In this document: in pieces, positions 44,418-55,190 of the stretch
How positions within the stretch are numbered: the first letter of the stretch is position 1
Layout: each line of letters begins with the position of its first letter
DNA from: an uncultured bacterium
GTDB taxonomy: Bacteria > Nitrospirota > Thermodesulfovibrionia > Thermodesulfovibrionales > Thermodesulfovibrionaceae
Assembly: GCA_937924475.1 (NCBI GenBank)
Contig: CALDSV010000024.1
Location: 1 to 64,000, forward strand
Direction of reading: 5' to 3'
Length of the DNA: 64,000 bases
Translations under genes and position numbers: made by a program
Notes under the pieces: model-generated
Seen by the model: the letters and a program-made list of their open reading frames with translations, nothing else
Told to the model about the DNA's origin: nothing
Database searches by the model: none

Positions 44418-45860
44418 GGTTATATAATATACCATACCATTTCGGTAATACCAAATTATAGCTCTTCCTTTTGTTTGATTAGCAATTTTGTTAAAATCTT
44501 TTACATTATTTATTTTTTGATTGTTAATTTCAATAATTACATCGCCTTGTCTTAAAAATCCTTGAGCTGGAGCATCCTCATCAATAGAGGATATGATCAC
44601 ACCTGTGATTCTATTCGGAATATTAAGCTGATTTCTTAACTTTGGTGTTAAATCCTCTACATATATACCTGCAAGAGGAGATTGAATCTCTGAAAATTTT
44701 TGTTCTGATGGTTTCTCAACAATGGTAGCTGTTATAGTGTAAAGCTTGCCATTTCTTATTATCTCTAATTTTACTACCTTTCCCGGAGGTGTACTAACTA
44801 CAAGATTTCTCAAATGAGCAGAATCCTCCACTTCTTTCCCGTCAAAGCTAATTATTATGTCTTTCATTTTCAATCCTGCTTTATCTGCAGGGCTTCCCTC
44901 CGTCACATCAGTTACAACAGCACCTTTAAGTTCTTTCATATTATTTTCTTTTGCCAATTGAGTATCTAAATCCATTACACCTACTCCAAGCCATCCACGA
45001 ATTACCTTTTTATGTTTTATTAAATTATCCATTACAACTTTTGCCATATTACTTGGTATTGCAAAACCTATTCCCTGATATCCACCTGTGGTGCTAAATA
45101 TAGCAGTGTTTATTCCCACAAGTTCTCCTCTAACGTTTACCAAAGGACCACCAGAGTTTCCAGGGTTTATGGCTGCATCTGTTTGTATAAAATCTTCGTA
45201 ATCAGCAATTCCTACATTCGCTCTACCCGTAGCACTTACGATACCGCTTGTAACGGTAAGATTTAAACCATAGGGATTTCCAATTGCAATAACAGTCTCT
45301 CCCACTTTGAGTTTATCTGAATCACCCCACTTTATTGCCCTTAATCCTTCTGCTTTAATTTTTAATACTGCCAAATCTGTCTTTGCATCAAAACCTACTA
45401 TAGTACCGTCAAAGACTCTTTTGTCATAAAGCTTAACCTTAATCTCATCAGCTCCCTTTATGACATGATAATTAGTTAATATATAACCATTAGCTCCATC
45501 TACTATTACTCCTGAACCCAAAGAGGTTTGAGTATACTCTCTTGGTCTATCAAAAAATCCGCCAAATTCTTCATCAAAAAATCTTCTAAAGAAAGGATCA
45601 TTAAAAGGAAAAGGAATAGTATTTCTTTTAATTTTTTTTGTTGTATAAATATTTACTACCGAAGGTCTGATTGCTTGTACAACTTCTGCCATAGCATTAC
45701 CGATTTTTAATAGAGTCTCTTGAGATTCTTTTGAAATCTGATAGTCCTCAGAAAATCCCTTGCTTTGAAATTCGAAGTTTGAGGCTATTATTAATCCTAT
45801 AGCTACACCAACTAAGATTAGCAGTGCTGATGAAATAATAAATTTTTTATTTTTAAACAT
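44400..45860 (-). CDS. HtrA/DegP-family serine protease
   Basis: 486 residues: N-terminal membrane anchor or signal (7-26), trypsin-like domain with catalytic His132, Asp162 and Ser236 (GNSGGP), then two PDZ domains. It is a periplasmic quality-control protease/chaperone. The Phe/Asp/Arg-rich stretch at 83-110 is the usual LA-loop region. It follows transaldolase by ten bases. Confidence 0.94.
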   Translation of the reverse strand: MFKNKKFIISSALLILVGVAIGLIIASNFEFQSKGFSEDYQISKESQETLLKIGNAMAEVVQAIRPSVVNIYTTKKIKRNTIPFPFNDPFFRRFFDEEFGGFFDRPREYTQTSLGSGVIVDGANGYILTNYHVIKGADEIKVKLYDKRVFDGTIVGFDAKTDLAVLKIKAEGLRAIKWGDSDKLKVGETVIAIGNPYGLNLTVTSGIVSATGRANVGIADYEDFIQTDAAINPGNSGGPLVNVRGELVGINTAIFSTTGGYQGIGFAIPSNMAKVVMDNLIKHKKVIRGWLGVGVMDLDTQLAKENNMKELKGAVVTDVTEGSPADKAGLKMKDIIISFDGKEVEDSAHLRNLVVSTPPGKVVKLEIIRNGKLYTITATIVEKPSEQKFSEIQSPLAGIYVEDLTPKLRNQLNIPNRITGVIISSIDEDAPAQGFLRQGDVIIEINNQKINNVKDFNKIANQTKGRAIIWYYRNGMVYYITLDVAK

Positions 45861-45870
45861 TTTTAACCTC

Positions 45871-46515
45871 CTATTTTTGAAGCTTTTGCCAATCTTTTAA
45901 AAATTTTTCTATCCCTATGTCTGTTAGAGGATGTTTGATTAATTGCTGTATTACTGAAAAGGGAATTGTGGCGATATCTGCTCCGATTCTCGCTGCTTCA
46001 ACAACATGAATAGGATTGCGTATACTGGCAACAATTACTTCTGTTTCGAAAGCATAATTTTCAAAAATTATCTGAATATCTCTTATAAGATCCATGCCAA
46101 AGTGACTTATATCATCCAGCCTACCAACAAAAGGACTAACATAAGTAGCACCAGCTTTTGCAGCAAGTAGTGCCTGCGAAGGAGAGAAAACTAAAGTTAC
46201 ATTCGTCTTAATTCCTTCCTGAGAGAGCTTCTTAACAGCCTTTAGACCTTTCTCTGTCATGGGAATTTTAACCACTATATTGGGAGCAATTTTACTAAGC
46301 TGAATAGCCTCTTTAATCATCTCTTCATATTTAAGAGATACTGCCTCAGCACTTACAGGACCATCAACTATTTCACATATTTCTTTTAATAAACTCATTG
46401 GCTCCTTGCCTTCCTTTGAAATTAAAGAGGGATTAGTTGTTACCCCGTCAATAACTCCAAGTTCCCAAGCTTTTTTAATCTCTTCAATATTTGCCGTATC
46501 AATGAAAAATTTCAT
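45871..46515 (-). CDS. tal: Transaldolase, small TalC/Fsa type
   Basis: 214 residues, short transaldolase subfamily. The N-terminal [14 protein letters not shown] and GVTTNPSL motifs and Schiff-base Lys83 (VVKIPMT) are present. It acts in the non-oxidative pentose phosphate pathway; fructose-6-P aldolase activity is an alternative for this subfamily. The start touches the preceding gene by one base. Confidence 0.94.
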   Translation of the reverse strand: MKFFIDTANIEEIKKAWELGVIDGVTTNPSLISKEGKEPMSLLKEICEIVDGPVSAEAVSLKYEEMIKEAIQLSKIAPNIVVKIPMTEKGLKAVKKLSQEGIKTNVTLVFSPSQALLAAKAGATYVSPFVGRLDDISHFGMDLIRDIQIIFENYAFETEVIVASIRNPIHVVEAARIGADIATIPFSVIQQLIKHPLTDIGIEKFLKDWQKLQK

Positions 46516-47309
46516 TATTCATCCTCCTGTAAAACTTTTATTACAAAATTTTCTCCTTCTCTCTCTATAATTAAACCAAAAAAAGGTGCTATTTCAAGCA
46601 AACTTCTTCCTAAAATTAGAGGCAAAACATCATCGGTAATAGATAACTTTTCTTTAAGCCAATCTCTTAGGTATAAATCATATAAGATCATTTCAGCAAT
46701 TTTATCAGTATTCTGACTTTTATACTTTTTTAACTCCTCTATTAGATCCTGAAATCTAAAGAGAGAGCAATTTTCCTCTTGTTTTTTTATTGTTTCCTTT
46801 ATAAAATCTATTTCCCCAAATAAATCAGATCTTGTTAGTCTTAACCTTTCAATCCCTGTTAAAGGAATATTTTGCGACCAACATTCATAAATCCTGCATA
46901 CATAAGGCCTTCTTTCATATATAGTACATCCTTCCTCTGGATCATAAAAAAAGCAGATAGAGGTACCAAATATAGGCTTTATTTTTATCAATTCCATGGA
47001 GGTGTAATAAATCTCTCCATCTATAGAAGAACGCATTGACTCTCCTTCTCTTATAGTGTAGATATCTCTTTCTGAGATAATTCCTTCAATGAGAAGTGGC
47101 ATATCCTCTTTAAGAATTATTGGAGTATCTCTTCTGCAACATTCTCCACAGCGGTCACAGTCAGTTTTTGTGGAAAACTTCATTTTTTTTGATTTTCCAT
47201 CTGGATCATAGCCAGTTATATAATGAGTAGGTTTTTTTTCTTTTTTTTCAGGTCTATACACAGTACCATCGGGTAAAAATATTTCAAATTTAGAATCTTC
47301 TTCTGCCAT
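46515..47309 (-). CDS. YkgJ-family Cys-cluster protein
   Basis: 264 residues. The family pattern is clear: [12 protein letters not shown] near residue 51 and [12 protein letters not shown]...[11 protein letters not shown] later. The Cys set should bind Zn or Fe (inference). It has extra N- and C-terminal regions and lies between a GlcF-like Fe-S protein and transaldolase, all with one- or two-base junctions. Confidence 0.85.
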   Translation of the reverse strand: MAEEDSKFEIFLPDGTVYRPEKKEKKPTHYITGYDPDGKSKKMKFSTKTDCDRCGECCRRDTPIILKEDMPLLIEGIISERDIYTIREGESMRSSIDGEIYYTSMELIKIKPIFGTSICFFYDPEEGCTIYERRPYVCRIYECWSQNIPLTGIERLRLTRSDLFGEIDFIKETIKKQEENCSLFRFQDLIEELKKYKSQNTDKIAEMILYDLYLRDWLKEKLSITDDVLPLILGRSLLEIAPFFGLIIEREGENFVIKVLQEDE

Positions 47310-47310
47310 T

Positions 47311-48450
47311 TTATTCTCCTTTCAATAGATTTTTTTGAATAAATTCAATATAATGCATTACTTTTTTATTTCTCATGGCATATTTAAACTGAACTATACA
47401 ATTAGGACAAGAGCTTATTACCATATCTGCTTTTTCATATTCTAAAACTTTTTTTCTAAGAATATCCATAGACTCTTTTTCAAAGAAAAAGGAAAAAAGT
47501 CCGGCAAAGCCACAACACCCTTCTTTTTTTTCTAAGGAGACACCTTGCTTTTTTATAATTTCTGCAATTTTATCAGTATCTTTAATATAATTTGATGAAT
47601 GGCATGATACATGAAAATATATTTGGGAGTGACTTTTTATTTCTTGAAAAATGTTATCACTATTATCAAACAAATCTGCAAAATTTAAAATTTTTATATC
47701 TTCACCAGTAAGCTCTTTGTAATGAAAACCTAAAAAATGAGCGCAGGTGGGACAGGGGGTTATAACTCCATCAATTTGAAAGGATTTATAAATATTTACA
47801 TTTTTTAAAGCTAAAGACAACATTTCCTCTTTAAATCCTGCCGCTAATAGAGGAGCACCACAACAACTTTGTTTAGGAATTATAATCTCAAAATTAGCTT
47901 TTAATAAAAGATCTATGAGGGCTTCTGTTATGGAAGGCATTAGATAATTAACAGAACAACCTAAAAAAAGAGCTACTCTCCCTTTAGGTTTAATTTTATT
48001 GAAAATCCTTAAATTTTTTGTTAATTCATTGCTTTTGTCAAAAACCCTTAGTTTATCCATTAATTGTGTAGGAACAATTTTTATTTTTTGTAAAAAAAAC
48101 CTAATAGGGCTTATTTTCTCTAAAATTTTAAGTCCTGTAAATGCTAAATGAGGATAGAGAGAGAAATATTTAAAAAGAAAAAGTTTTAAATCTTTATTAA
48201 TTTTTTGCCTTGCCTCATACATAAAACCTGGAACATTAACGCCAAGAGGACATTTAGAAAAACAACTTCCACACAAAAGACAGCTAAGCATACGCTCTTT
48301 CAAAGCAGGGCTTTCTGGCAGAAGGCCTTCTTGTAAAAGATTAAAAAGATAAAGTCGTCCCCTTGGACAAAAGGCTTCACTCATAAAGACTTTATAACTG
48401 GGGCAAATTTCTTTACATTTTCCACATTTATTGCATTCTATTAATTCCAT
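47311..48450 (-). CDS. GlcF/HdrD-like (Fe-S)-binding oxidoreductase subunit
   Basis: 379 residues: two [4Fe-4S] motifs (C6, C9, C12, C16 and C57, C60, C63, C67), then two CCG domains with QSCCGAP, CHSSNY and EGCCGFAG. It resembles the iron-sulfur subunit of glycolate or lactate oxidases and HdrD. A flavin-containing partner is not adjacent, so the substrate is unknown. Soluble, probably cytosolic or membrane-associated through partners. Confidence 0.85.
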   Translation of the reverse strand: MELIECNKCGKCKEICPSYKVFMSEAFCPRGRLYLFNLLQEGLLPESPALKERMLSCLLCGSCFSKCPLGVNVPGFMYEARQKINKDLKLFLFKYFSLYPHLAFTGLKILEKISPIRFFLQKIKIVPTQLMDKLRVFDKSNELTKNLRIFNKIKPKGRVALFLGCSVNYLMPSITEALIDLLLKANFEIIIPKQSCCGAPLLAAGFKEEMLSLALKNVNIYKSFQIDGVITPCPTCAHFLGFHYKELTGEDIKILNFADLFDNSDNIFQEIKSHSQIYFHVSCHSSNYIKDTDKIAEIIKKQGVSLEKKEGCCGFAGLFSFFFEKESMDILRKKVLEYEKADMVISSCPNCIVQFKYAMRNKKVMHYIEFIQKNLLKGE

Positions 48451-48455
48451 AGTGA

Positions 48456-49967
48456 TTAATTAAAGGATAGCTTACTTTGATGGATATGATAGTTTTCTTG
48501 ATGGACAGTAAAGTCTTTTTTGATTGTAATTCTAACTCTTTTAGTATTTTCAATTTCCTCCAAAGAATCCCTCTCTTCATCAGTAAGTAAATCAGCCACC
48601 TGAGGATGGACAATAACAGTTATCTCTGTTCCTTCTTTTGGAGTTAAACATTTTAGCTTTCTGAGTATTTCATAAGCAATTGATCTTATACTCATTACTC
48701 TTCCCTTGCCTTCACAATAAGGACAAGTATCGCAAAGTATATGTTCAAGACTCTCTCTTGTTCTTTTTCGAGTCATTTGAACTATTCCCAGTTCCGTAAT
48801 GTTATATATGGTTGTTTTGGCTCTATCTTTTTTCATTGCTTCTGCCATAGCATTAATAACTTTTTGTTTGTTTTCATCTTTTTCCATATCAATAAAGTCT
48901 ATAAGAATTATCCCGCCCAGATTTCTAAGTCTTATCTGATAAGCAATCTCTTTTACTGCTTCAAGATTTGTTCTTAATATAGTATCTTCTAAGTTCTCTT
49001 TCCCTACAAATTTACCCGTATTTACATCAATGATAGTCATTGCCTCTGTTTGATCAATTACAATATAACCACCAGATTTCAACCAAATCTTTCTCTCAAG
49101 AGCTCTATCAAGGTCTACTTCAATTCCAAAAGCCTCAAAAATTGGCTCATCTCCTTCATAAAGTTCAATCTTATCTGCAATCCTGGGAAAATAAACATGG
49201 GCAAATTCCTTCAATCTATTCCACTCTCCATAGCTATCAATTATTAATCTGTCTACATTCTGATTCATAAAATCTCTTAAACTTCTTAAAATTAGATCAA
49301 ATTCACTATGCACTAATGCGGGAGCATGAACTTTATCTTTCTTTTTTTGAATGTTATCCCAAAGAAGCAAAAGAAAATCAATATCTCTCTGAATTTCTTC
49401 TTCTGAGGCATCTTCACTTACAGTTCTCATAATTATCCCAAAACCCTGAGGTTTTACTTTTGTTGCGAGATCTTTTAATTCTTTTCTCTTTTCCTCATCT
49501 TCTATCTTTCTGGATACACCAATATGTTCCATTCCAGGCATTAAAACCACATATCTTCCAGGAAGAGTAATCCTCGAAGTAACTCTGGCACCTTTTGTTC
49601 CTATAGGATCCTTCGCCACTTGCACAAGAATTTCCTGTCCCTGCTGGACAAGTTCTTCAATAGAGGTCTCCTTTAAATCAATTTTTGATAAAAATTCTGT
49701 TTCCTCTTCGGTTTCTAAAAAAGGATAAAGATCTTTGACTCCTCCTCTTATGTCATCTATGTAAAGAAAAGCTGCTTTATCTAATCCTATATCTACAAAG
49801 CACGCTTGCATACCTTTTAATACCTTTATTACCCTTCCCTTATAGATGTTACCAACAAAACTGGAGTCTCCTTTCCTTTCAATGTAAAACTCAACAACTT
49901 GTCCTCCTTCAAGAAGGGCAACTCGGTATTCCTGTTTTGTCACATTTATTAATAGTTCATTACTCAA
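48456..49967 (-). CDS. rng: Ribonuclease G
   Basis: 503 residues, the RNase E/G catalytic core. An S1 domain occupies about 35-120; the catalytic Asp pair is in the IIDVNTG and LIDFIDM segments; the zinc-link is CDTCPYC near residue 405. It matures rRNA and turns over mRNA. The start overlaps the upstream radical SAM gene by four bases, a recurring neighbourhood. Confidence 0.94.
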   Translation of the reverse strand: MSNELLINVTKQEYRVALLEGGQVVEFYIERKGDSSFVGNIYKGRVIKVLKGMQACFVDIGLDKAAFLYIDDIRGGVKDLYPFLETEEETEFLSKIDLKETSIEELVQQGQEILVQVAKDPIGTKGARVTSRITLPGRYVVLMPGMEHIGVSRKIEDEEKRKELKDLATKVKPQGFGIIMRTVSEDASEEEIQRDIDFLLLLWDNIQKKKDKVHAPALVHSEFDLILRSLRDFMNQNVDRLIIDSYGEWNRLKEFAHVYFPRIADKIELYEGDEPIFEAFGIEVDLDRALERKIWLKSGGYIVIDQTEAMTIIDVNTGKFVGKENLEDTILRTNLEAVKEIAYQIRLRNLGGIILIDFIDMEKDENKQKVINAMAEAMKKDRAKTTIYNITELGIVQMTRKRTRESLEHILCDTCPYCEGKGRVMSIRSIAYEILRKLKCLTPKEGTEITVIVHPQVADLLTDEERDSLEEIENTKRVRITIKKDFTVHQENYHIHQSKLSFN

Positions 49968-52372
49968 GGTTCTACCAACCCTCCATTATATCCATACATC
50001 CCTAATCTTTTTATTTGAAGCTCTTTGGAGGAAACACCCCATAAGGCTTCAACAATTTCATTAATTCGGGCTTTTATTTCGCTATCCTTAACTATTATAC
50101 ATACATCATTATCATAAATTTGAAACTCTAAGACAAAATCTCTTAAAGAATAAGTCATTCCATCTCTAATTATACTTATCCTTTCAATGGGAAGATCTGG
50201 CACTGATGGTACATTCATAATTTTATATTTATAGGCTTTTATAAAAGCACTTAGAGAGGGACTCTGGGATGGAATTAACTTGGCATATTTTATCTTAATA
50301 CCTTCTGGAAGAAGGTTATTTAATCGATGAAGGTATTCATTTTTAAAGTAGCCGTATATTTTTAGATCAAAATATTCGCATTCACTCTCTATACCCACAG
50401 GAAGGGAAGGGCAAAAGGATATTTCAATTTTTGGATGAAATCCCTTTGACATTACAAAAGGAATATTTGCTCTTCTTATAGCTCTTATAATTACATTAGA
50501 AAGTTCAAGTTGGGAAAGATATTTCATGAGTCCTAATTTTGTATGACAAAATCTAATAGTATTTATTTTGGTTTCCTGTATATGTGATTGCCATTTTGAT
50601 GGTTCATATATTATAGGTGAAAATTCTGCGTATATTCTGTTGTTTAATTTACAATTTAATCCGCAGCCTTCACATTTTATAGTACAATCATTACTTTTTT
50701 GTTCTTTTAAAGCTCTCTCAAATTCTTTTATTAAAAATTCTTTTCTAATTTCAACATCTATAAAATCCCAAGGAAGGGTTTCATGAAAGGAAAAACTTTT
50801 TGAGGCTTTTTCAAAGAGATCTATGCCTGTTTCCTCCATAGCAAAAAGCCATCTATTAAAATCAAAAAAGTCTGTCCAAGCTGAAAGTATCTCTCCCTTG
50901 CACCATGCTTTGTAGATCACTTCACCTACACTTTTATCAGCCCTTGACAGAGCTCCTTCAAGAATGCTCATTTTCGGATTATGTCCCTTGTAATGAATTT
51001 TAACTTTACGGAAGTTTTCTCTGAGAAAATCAAGTTTTTGCCTCATCTCTTCAAGGGAAATCTGGCCAAGCCATTGAAAAGGTGTATGAGGTTTTGGTAC
51101 AAAAGGTGAGACAGTAATATTGATATCTACAAACCTTTTTGTGAAATTTTTTGCCATTTTTAAAATACTCTTTGATAACTTCACTATTTCTTCAATATCC
51201 TCTTGTGTTTCAGTGGGTAGACCTATCATAAAGTAAAGTTTTATTGTATGCCAGCCTTCTTCAAAAAGAAGTCTGCAAGCTCTCTCAATGTCTTCATTCG
51301 ATATATTCTTATTTATGAAACATCTCAACCTTTCTGTAGCTGCTTCAGGTGCAATGGTAAAGCCTGTTTTCCGTGTAATTTTTATCTTTTTAAGAAGCTG
51401 CTCTGTTACTTTGTCTGCTCTTATAGAAGGTAATGAAAGGGCAATGCCTTTTGAAGAGAAATTATTATTTAAAGCATCTATTAATTCCATCAAATAGGGA
51501 TAATGTCCAATACTAAAAGAGAGAAGAGATATTTCTTCGTAACCAGTATTCTCTATGGATTTTTTTGCGATATCTAAGATTTTCTCAGGCGTTCTAATTC
51601 TAAGAGGTCTATAGATCATTCCAGCCTGACAAAATCTACAACCAGAAGGACAACCTCGTGATACCTCAATAGATAGGCGATCATGGACAATTCTCATATA
51701 AGGAACAATGGTTGATAGGGGGAAATCGGTTTCCTCTAAGTTTGAAATATATCTTCTTTTTACAATTTTTTCTCCCTCATAGGGGACATAAAAACCCTTT
51801 ATTTGACTTATACCTTTAAGAAGAGCTTCCTTTTCACTACCTGATTCTTTCCATTCCTTGTAGAGATTTACCAATTCCATTACAGCTTCCTCTCCCTCAC
51901 CAATGAGAAAAGCATCTATAAATGAAGACATGGCTAAGGGATTAACTGTACAAGGACCACCAGCTATTACAAGAGGATATTCTCTGGTAAGTCTGTCTTG
52001 CCATCTTAATGGAATATCTCCAAGACTGAGCATGTTTAAAACAGTAGGATAGGAAAGCTCATACTGAAGACTAAAACCTACTATATCAAAATTAAAAAGA
52101 GGAGTTTTTGTCTCCAGCGACAGTAAGGGTAATTTATTTTTTCTCATATAATCCTGCAGATCAACCCAAGGAGAAAAAACTCTTTCTGCTCTAACAAAAG
52201 GTATCTTATTTAAAATATGGTAAAGAATTTTTAAACCCAGATGGGACATCCCAATTTCATAGACATCAGGAAAACAAAGGGCAAAACTTATAAGATTTTT
52301 ACCTTCTTTTGAAATACAATTAATCTCACTATTTATGTATCTCGTAGGTTTTTCAAAATACAGAAGATTCAT
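49964..52372 (-). CDS. Radical SAM protein with C-terminal DUF2344 (TIGR03960-like)
   Basis: 802 residues. An N-terminal cobalamin-binding-like region (to about 215), a radical SAM domain with C241, C245, C248 (RGCPSGCRFC), a Cys group near residues 560-575 (CTIKCEGCGLNC), and a DUF2344 domain at the end. The full-length fusion is usually encoded beside rng, as here. The substrate is unknown; involvement with RNA or ribosomes is inferred from the neighbour. No Shine-Dalgarno sequence is evident. Confidence 0.88.
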   Translation of the reverse strand: MNLLYFEKPTRYINSEINCISKEGKNLISFALCFPDVYEIGMSHLGLKILYHILNKIPFVRAERVFSPWVDLQDYMRKNKLPLLSLETKTPLFNFDIVGFSLQYELSYPTVLNMLSLGDIPLRWQDRLTREYPLVIAGGPCTVNPLAMSSFIDAFLIGEGEEAVMELVNLYKEWKESGSEKEALLKGISQIKGFYVPYEGEKIVKRRYISNLEETDFPLSTIVPYMRIVHDRLSIEVSRGCPSGCRFCQAGMIYRPLRIRTPEKILDIAKKSIENTGYEEISLLSFSIGHYPYLMELIDALNNNFSSKGIALSLPSIRADKVTEQLLKKIKITRKTGFTIAPEAATERLRCFINKNISNEDIERACRLLFEEGWHTIKLYFMIGLPTETQEDIEEIVKLSKSILKMAKNFTKRFVDINITVSPFVPKPHTPFQWLGQISLEEMRQKLDFLRENFRKVKIHYKGHNPKMSILEGALSRADKSVGEVIYKAWCKGEILSAWTDFFDFNRWLFAMEETGIDLFEKASKSFSFHETLPWDFIDVEIRKEFLIKEFERALKEQKSNDCTIKCEGCGLNCKLNNRIYAEFSPIIYEPSKWQSHIQETKINTIRFCHTKLGLMKYLSQLELSNVIIRAIRRANIPFVMSKGFHPKIEISFCPSLPVGIESECEYFDLKIYGYFKNEYLHRLNNLLPEGIKIKYAKLIPSQSPSLSAFIKAYKYKIMNVPSVPDLPIERISIIRDGMTYSLRDFVLEFQIYDNDVCIIVKDSEIKARINEIVEALWGVSSKELQIKRLGMYGYNGGLVEP

Positions 52373-52467
52373 AACTTAATTAAAACAGAGTAGAGGCTTT
52401 TTAAGCAATTCTTCGAAAAAGAATTTTTTATTAGTTATATGGGGGCTTCAATCCATCTTTTATATAG

Positions 52468-53727
52468 CTATCTTACAATGTTCATTAATTCATTAAGCAT
52501 ATTATCAGTTGTGGTAATGACTCTAACATTTGCCTGATAAGCTCTTTGGGCAGCAATCATGCGAATAAATTCTTCTGCTAAGTCCACATTGCTTGATTCA
52601 AGAGAATTTGCATATATGGTTCCAACTCCCACAGTTCCTGGTGCTCCATAGGTGGGACCTCCTGAAGAATAGGATTCAAGGAAGAGGTTCTTCCCTACTT
52701 TTGTTAGGTTATGGGGTGCTACAAATTTGGAAAGCACCACTTGAGCTACATTCTTTACCTGGCCATTAGTAAAAACTCCTGAAATCACTCCGTTCTGATC
52801 TACGGTTACAGCTATTAAATTTCCCGAAGAATATCCATTCTGAGTCTGAAAAACAACTGCATTGGGAGAACCATACTGGGTGGTGTCTTGGAAATTAATT
52901 GTTATGTTGGCAGTCTGTGCTCCCCAGGGTGTGAAATCAAAGGCAAAGGAAGTAGAAGGTGGCGTATTAGTGAGAGCTCCGGTATTATTAAAATTTAATG
53001 TATAGGAACCTACCTCTGTATAAATTGGATTATTTGGATCATTACTTGTATCATATACAACATGGGCATCCCAAGTATTTACAGCTATTTTATTAAAATA
53101 CATGTAAACAAGATGGGGATTCCCTAAGCTATCGTAGACAGTTATTGCCGTAGAGTAGTTATAGTTGTCATTAGTAGGCAAACTACTTCCTCCAGTATAT
53201 GTCCAATTTTTTGTTGCCTCTCTTGAGTCCAGGTTTAGTTGAGCTCTTATTTCACTTGTTGCGCTTGGATCACTCATTAATCCAGCCAAATAAACATCGC
53301 CTATACCACCTGTTATATTCCCCATGGCATCCATTAAATAAGCCTGAAGTCTGTAACCATTTGGATCAATAACATATCCCTCTTTGTCTAATCTAAACTG
53401 TCCTGCTCTTGTATAATAGGTTGGACCATTTGGTTGTCTTACAACAAAAAATCCATCTCCTTCTATTGCCAAATCAAGGGGATTTGCTGTGGTCTCAAGA
53501 GTACCTTGAGTAAACATTTTCTGAATATCAATAATCATGGTACCACGCCCCACTTGCATAGCCGATGTACCACTGAGTGTTTGACTTATTATGTCTCCAA
53601 AATTAGCTCTACTTGACTTAAATCCTACAGTATTTGCATTGGCAATATTGTCTCCAATAACTGAAAGTGCAAGTCCATTAGCATTGAGCCCACTTATTCC
53701 TGTAAATAAGGATGTTAACATCGCCAT
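52468..53727 (-). CDS. flgE: Flagellar hook protein FlgE
   Basis: 419 residues. The N-terminal rod/hook motif (SLFTGISGLNANGLALSVIGDNIANANT) and the C-terminal SLESSNVDLAEEFIRMIAAQRAYQAN helix are typical of axial proteins; the middle is the hook-specific domain. It polymerises into the external hook. It is the last flagellar gene in the window. The 95 bases after it hold a 7-bp hairpin (AATTCTT/AAGAATT), but its T run is on the other strand. Confidence 0.94.
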   Translation of the reverse strand: MAMLTSLFTGISGLNANGLALSVIGDNIANANTVGFKSSRANFGDIISQTLSGTSAMQVGRGTMIIDIQKMFTQGTLETTANPLDLAIEGDGFFVVRQPNGPTYYTRAGQFRLDKEGYVIDPNGYRLQAYLMDAMGNITGGIGDVYLAGLMSDPSATSEIRAQLNLDSREATKNWTYTGGSSLPTNDNYNYSTAITVYDSLGNPHLVYMYFNKIAVNTWDAHVVYDTSNDPNNPIYTEVGSYTLNFNNTGALTNTPPSTSFAFDFTPWGAQTANITINFQDTTQYGSPNAVVFQTQNGYSSGNLIAVTVDQNGVISGVFTNGQVKNVAQVVLSKFVAPHNLTKVGKNLFLESYSSGGPTYGAPGTVGVGTIYANSLESSNVDLAEEFIRMIAAQRAYQANVRVITTTDNMLNELMNIVR

Positions 53728-53738
53728 TTTATTACCTC

Positions 53739-54152
53739 CTAAGCTTTGATTTCTTTAATTTGACTCATTGAAATATAGTTATCACCTACATTAATCTTTA
53801 GCTTTCCATCTTCCACTGCAATACCCTGTGCCACATATTCTTTGCCATCAATAGTAATTATGGTTTTACCGATTATGTTTGATCCAATCATTAAAGCATT
53901 TGAATAAATCTGATAAGTTGCCAATTCCTCTAAAGTTTTATTTAGATTAATAATTTGTTCAAGTGTTGTCATAGCAGTTAATTGTCCCATAAACTCCGTA
54001 TCCTTTAATGGGTTTAAAGGGTCCTGATACTTAAGTTGAGCGGTAAGAAGCTTAAGAAACGCTTCTTTGTCAAGTTTATTATTACCTGATAACTTTTTGC
54101 CTTCCTGAAACATATAAAGAGGATTTTCAAAGATAGAAGTTACTTCTGACAT
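53739..54152 (-). CDS. flgD: Hook-assembly scaffold FlgD
   Basis: 137 residues, short FlgD containing mainly the conserved N-terminal part: KEAFLKLLTAQLKYQDPLNP followed by the EFMGQL and TTLEQI helices. The tudor/FNIII-like C-terminal domains of longer FlgD are absent or reduced. It caps the growing hook. It lies between fliK and flgE. Confidence 0.92.
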   Translation of the reverse strand: MSEVTSIFENPLYMFQEGKKLSGNNKLDKEAFLKLLTAQLKYQDPLNPLKDTEFMGQLTAMTTLEQIINLNKTLEELATYQIYSNALMIGSNIIGKTIITIDGKEYVAQGIAVEDGKLKINVGDNYISMSQIKEIKA

Positions 54153-54164
54153 ATTTTATTCCTC

Positions 54165-55190
54165 CTATGCAAAATATTCTAAAAATTTTTCTTCTCTTTT
54201 ATTCTTTTTCTGACCTGATGAGGAATCGGAATACCCTCTATGTTCTCTATTAGAATCAAGAAGAAAATCAGAAATCTTTACTCCTGAGGATTGAAGATTA
54301 CTTTTAATCTCAGGTATAAGATTCGTTATCATCTCTTTGACCTGAGGATAATCAACTCTCATCTCTGCTTTTATTCCTGAATTTTCCATAGATAGTTTAA
54401 TTAGAATTTTCCCCAGTTCTGGTGGTTCAAGAAGGACAACAAGAGTTTTTTGTGAATTGAAAAATCCTTTGGAAATAATATCTGAAACCTCATGAAGTCT
54501 TGTTATATTTAAGACAATTTTTTGTGGAATATCTGTTTGTGTAACATTGGTGTGAGAATTACTAAGATTCGAAATTATATTATTTGTCTTTTGCTCTCTT
54601 TGCTCTTTTGCCTTAACTGTATCAATCAAGGATTCTTTGTCGGTATTTAAGTACTCTAAATTAATCAAATTTCTCTTTTGTGTATTTTCTAAAACCGCTT
54701 CACTTTCTAATTTAAACAGGGCTTTTACTGAAGAGTTTTCATCTTTATCTATATGAGTATTTTTTAAAACCTCTTCTAAATTATCCGGGGAATTTAGTAA
54801 AAGTTTTTCATCCTTTCTTTCTGAAGGTATTAAAGAGGGATTAATTTCACTTCCTACTTTCATAGTATTTGTAATTTTATTTGTAATATCCATTGTTTCG
54901 CCTTTTTCTAAGGTAATTAGTCTATGAAGAGGGATTAATTCTTCCTTTATATTTTCAAAATTTTTCATTAAGTTTTCAAGGTGAAAGAAATTTTGAAAAT
55001 CTAAGGATATAAAAGGCACAAAAGGTGTAAAGAACAGTGATCCTAAATTTGCTGATTTTTCTCCTTCAGAAAAGAGGTTCAAAAAATCTTTTAAAAAACT
55101 CTCTATTTCTAAATTTGATCCATTTTGATTTAAAGAGTTTTCCTTTATGAGATTTATCTGGCTTAAATTTATATCTAATCTATTAATCAT
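54165..55190 (-). CDS. fliK: Hook-length control protein FliK-like
   Basis: 341 residues, low-complexity Asn/Ser/Glu-rich for the first 220, then a C-terminal domain containing LVVLLEPPELGKILIKLSMENSGIKAEMRVD, the Flg_hook signature split over two strands. FliK measures hook length and switches export specificity. No Shine-Dalgarno sequence precedes the ATG; the 84-base gap upstream has a 9-bp dyad at 55239-55257. Confidence 0.85.
   Translation of the reverse strand: MINRLDINLSQINLIKENSLNQNGSNLEIESFLKDFLNLFSEGEKSANLGSLFFTPFVPFISLDFQNFFHLENLMKNFENIKEELIPLHRLITLEKGETMDITNKITNTMKVGSEINPSLIPSERKDEKLLLNSPDNLEEVLKNTHIDKDENSSVKALFKLESEAVLENTQKRNLINLEYLNTDKESLIDTVKAKEQREQKTNNIISNLSNSHTNVTQTDIPQKIVLNITRLHEVSDIISKGFFNSQKTLVVLLEPPELGKILIKLSMENSGIKAEMRVDYPQVKEMITNLIPEIKSNLQSSGVKISDFLLDSNREHRGYSDSSSGQKKNKREEKFLEYFA

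Noticed and set aside
52380-52467. Terminator after flgE
   Set aside because: The 7-bp hairpin has its T run on the plus strand, where no gene ends, so it does not fit the flagellar operon.
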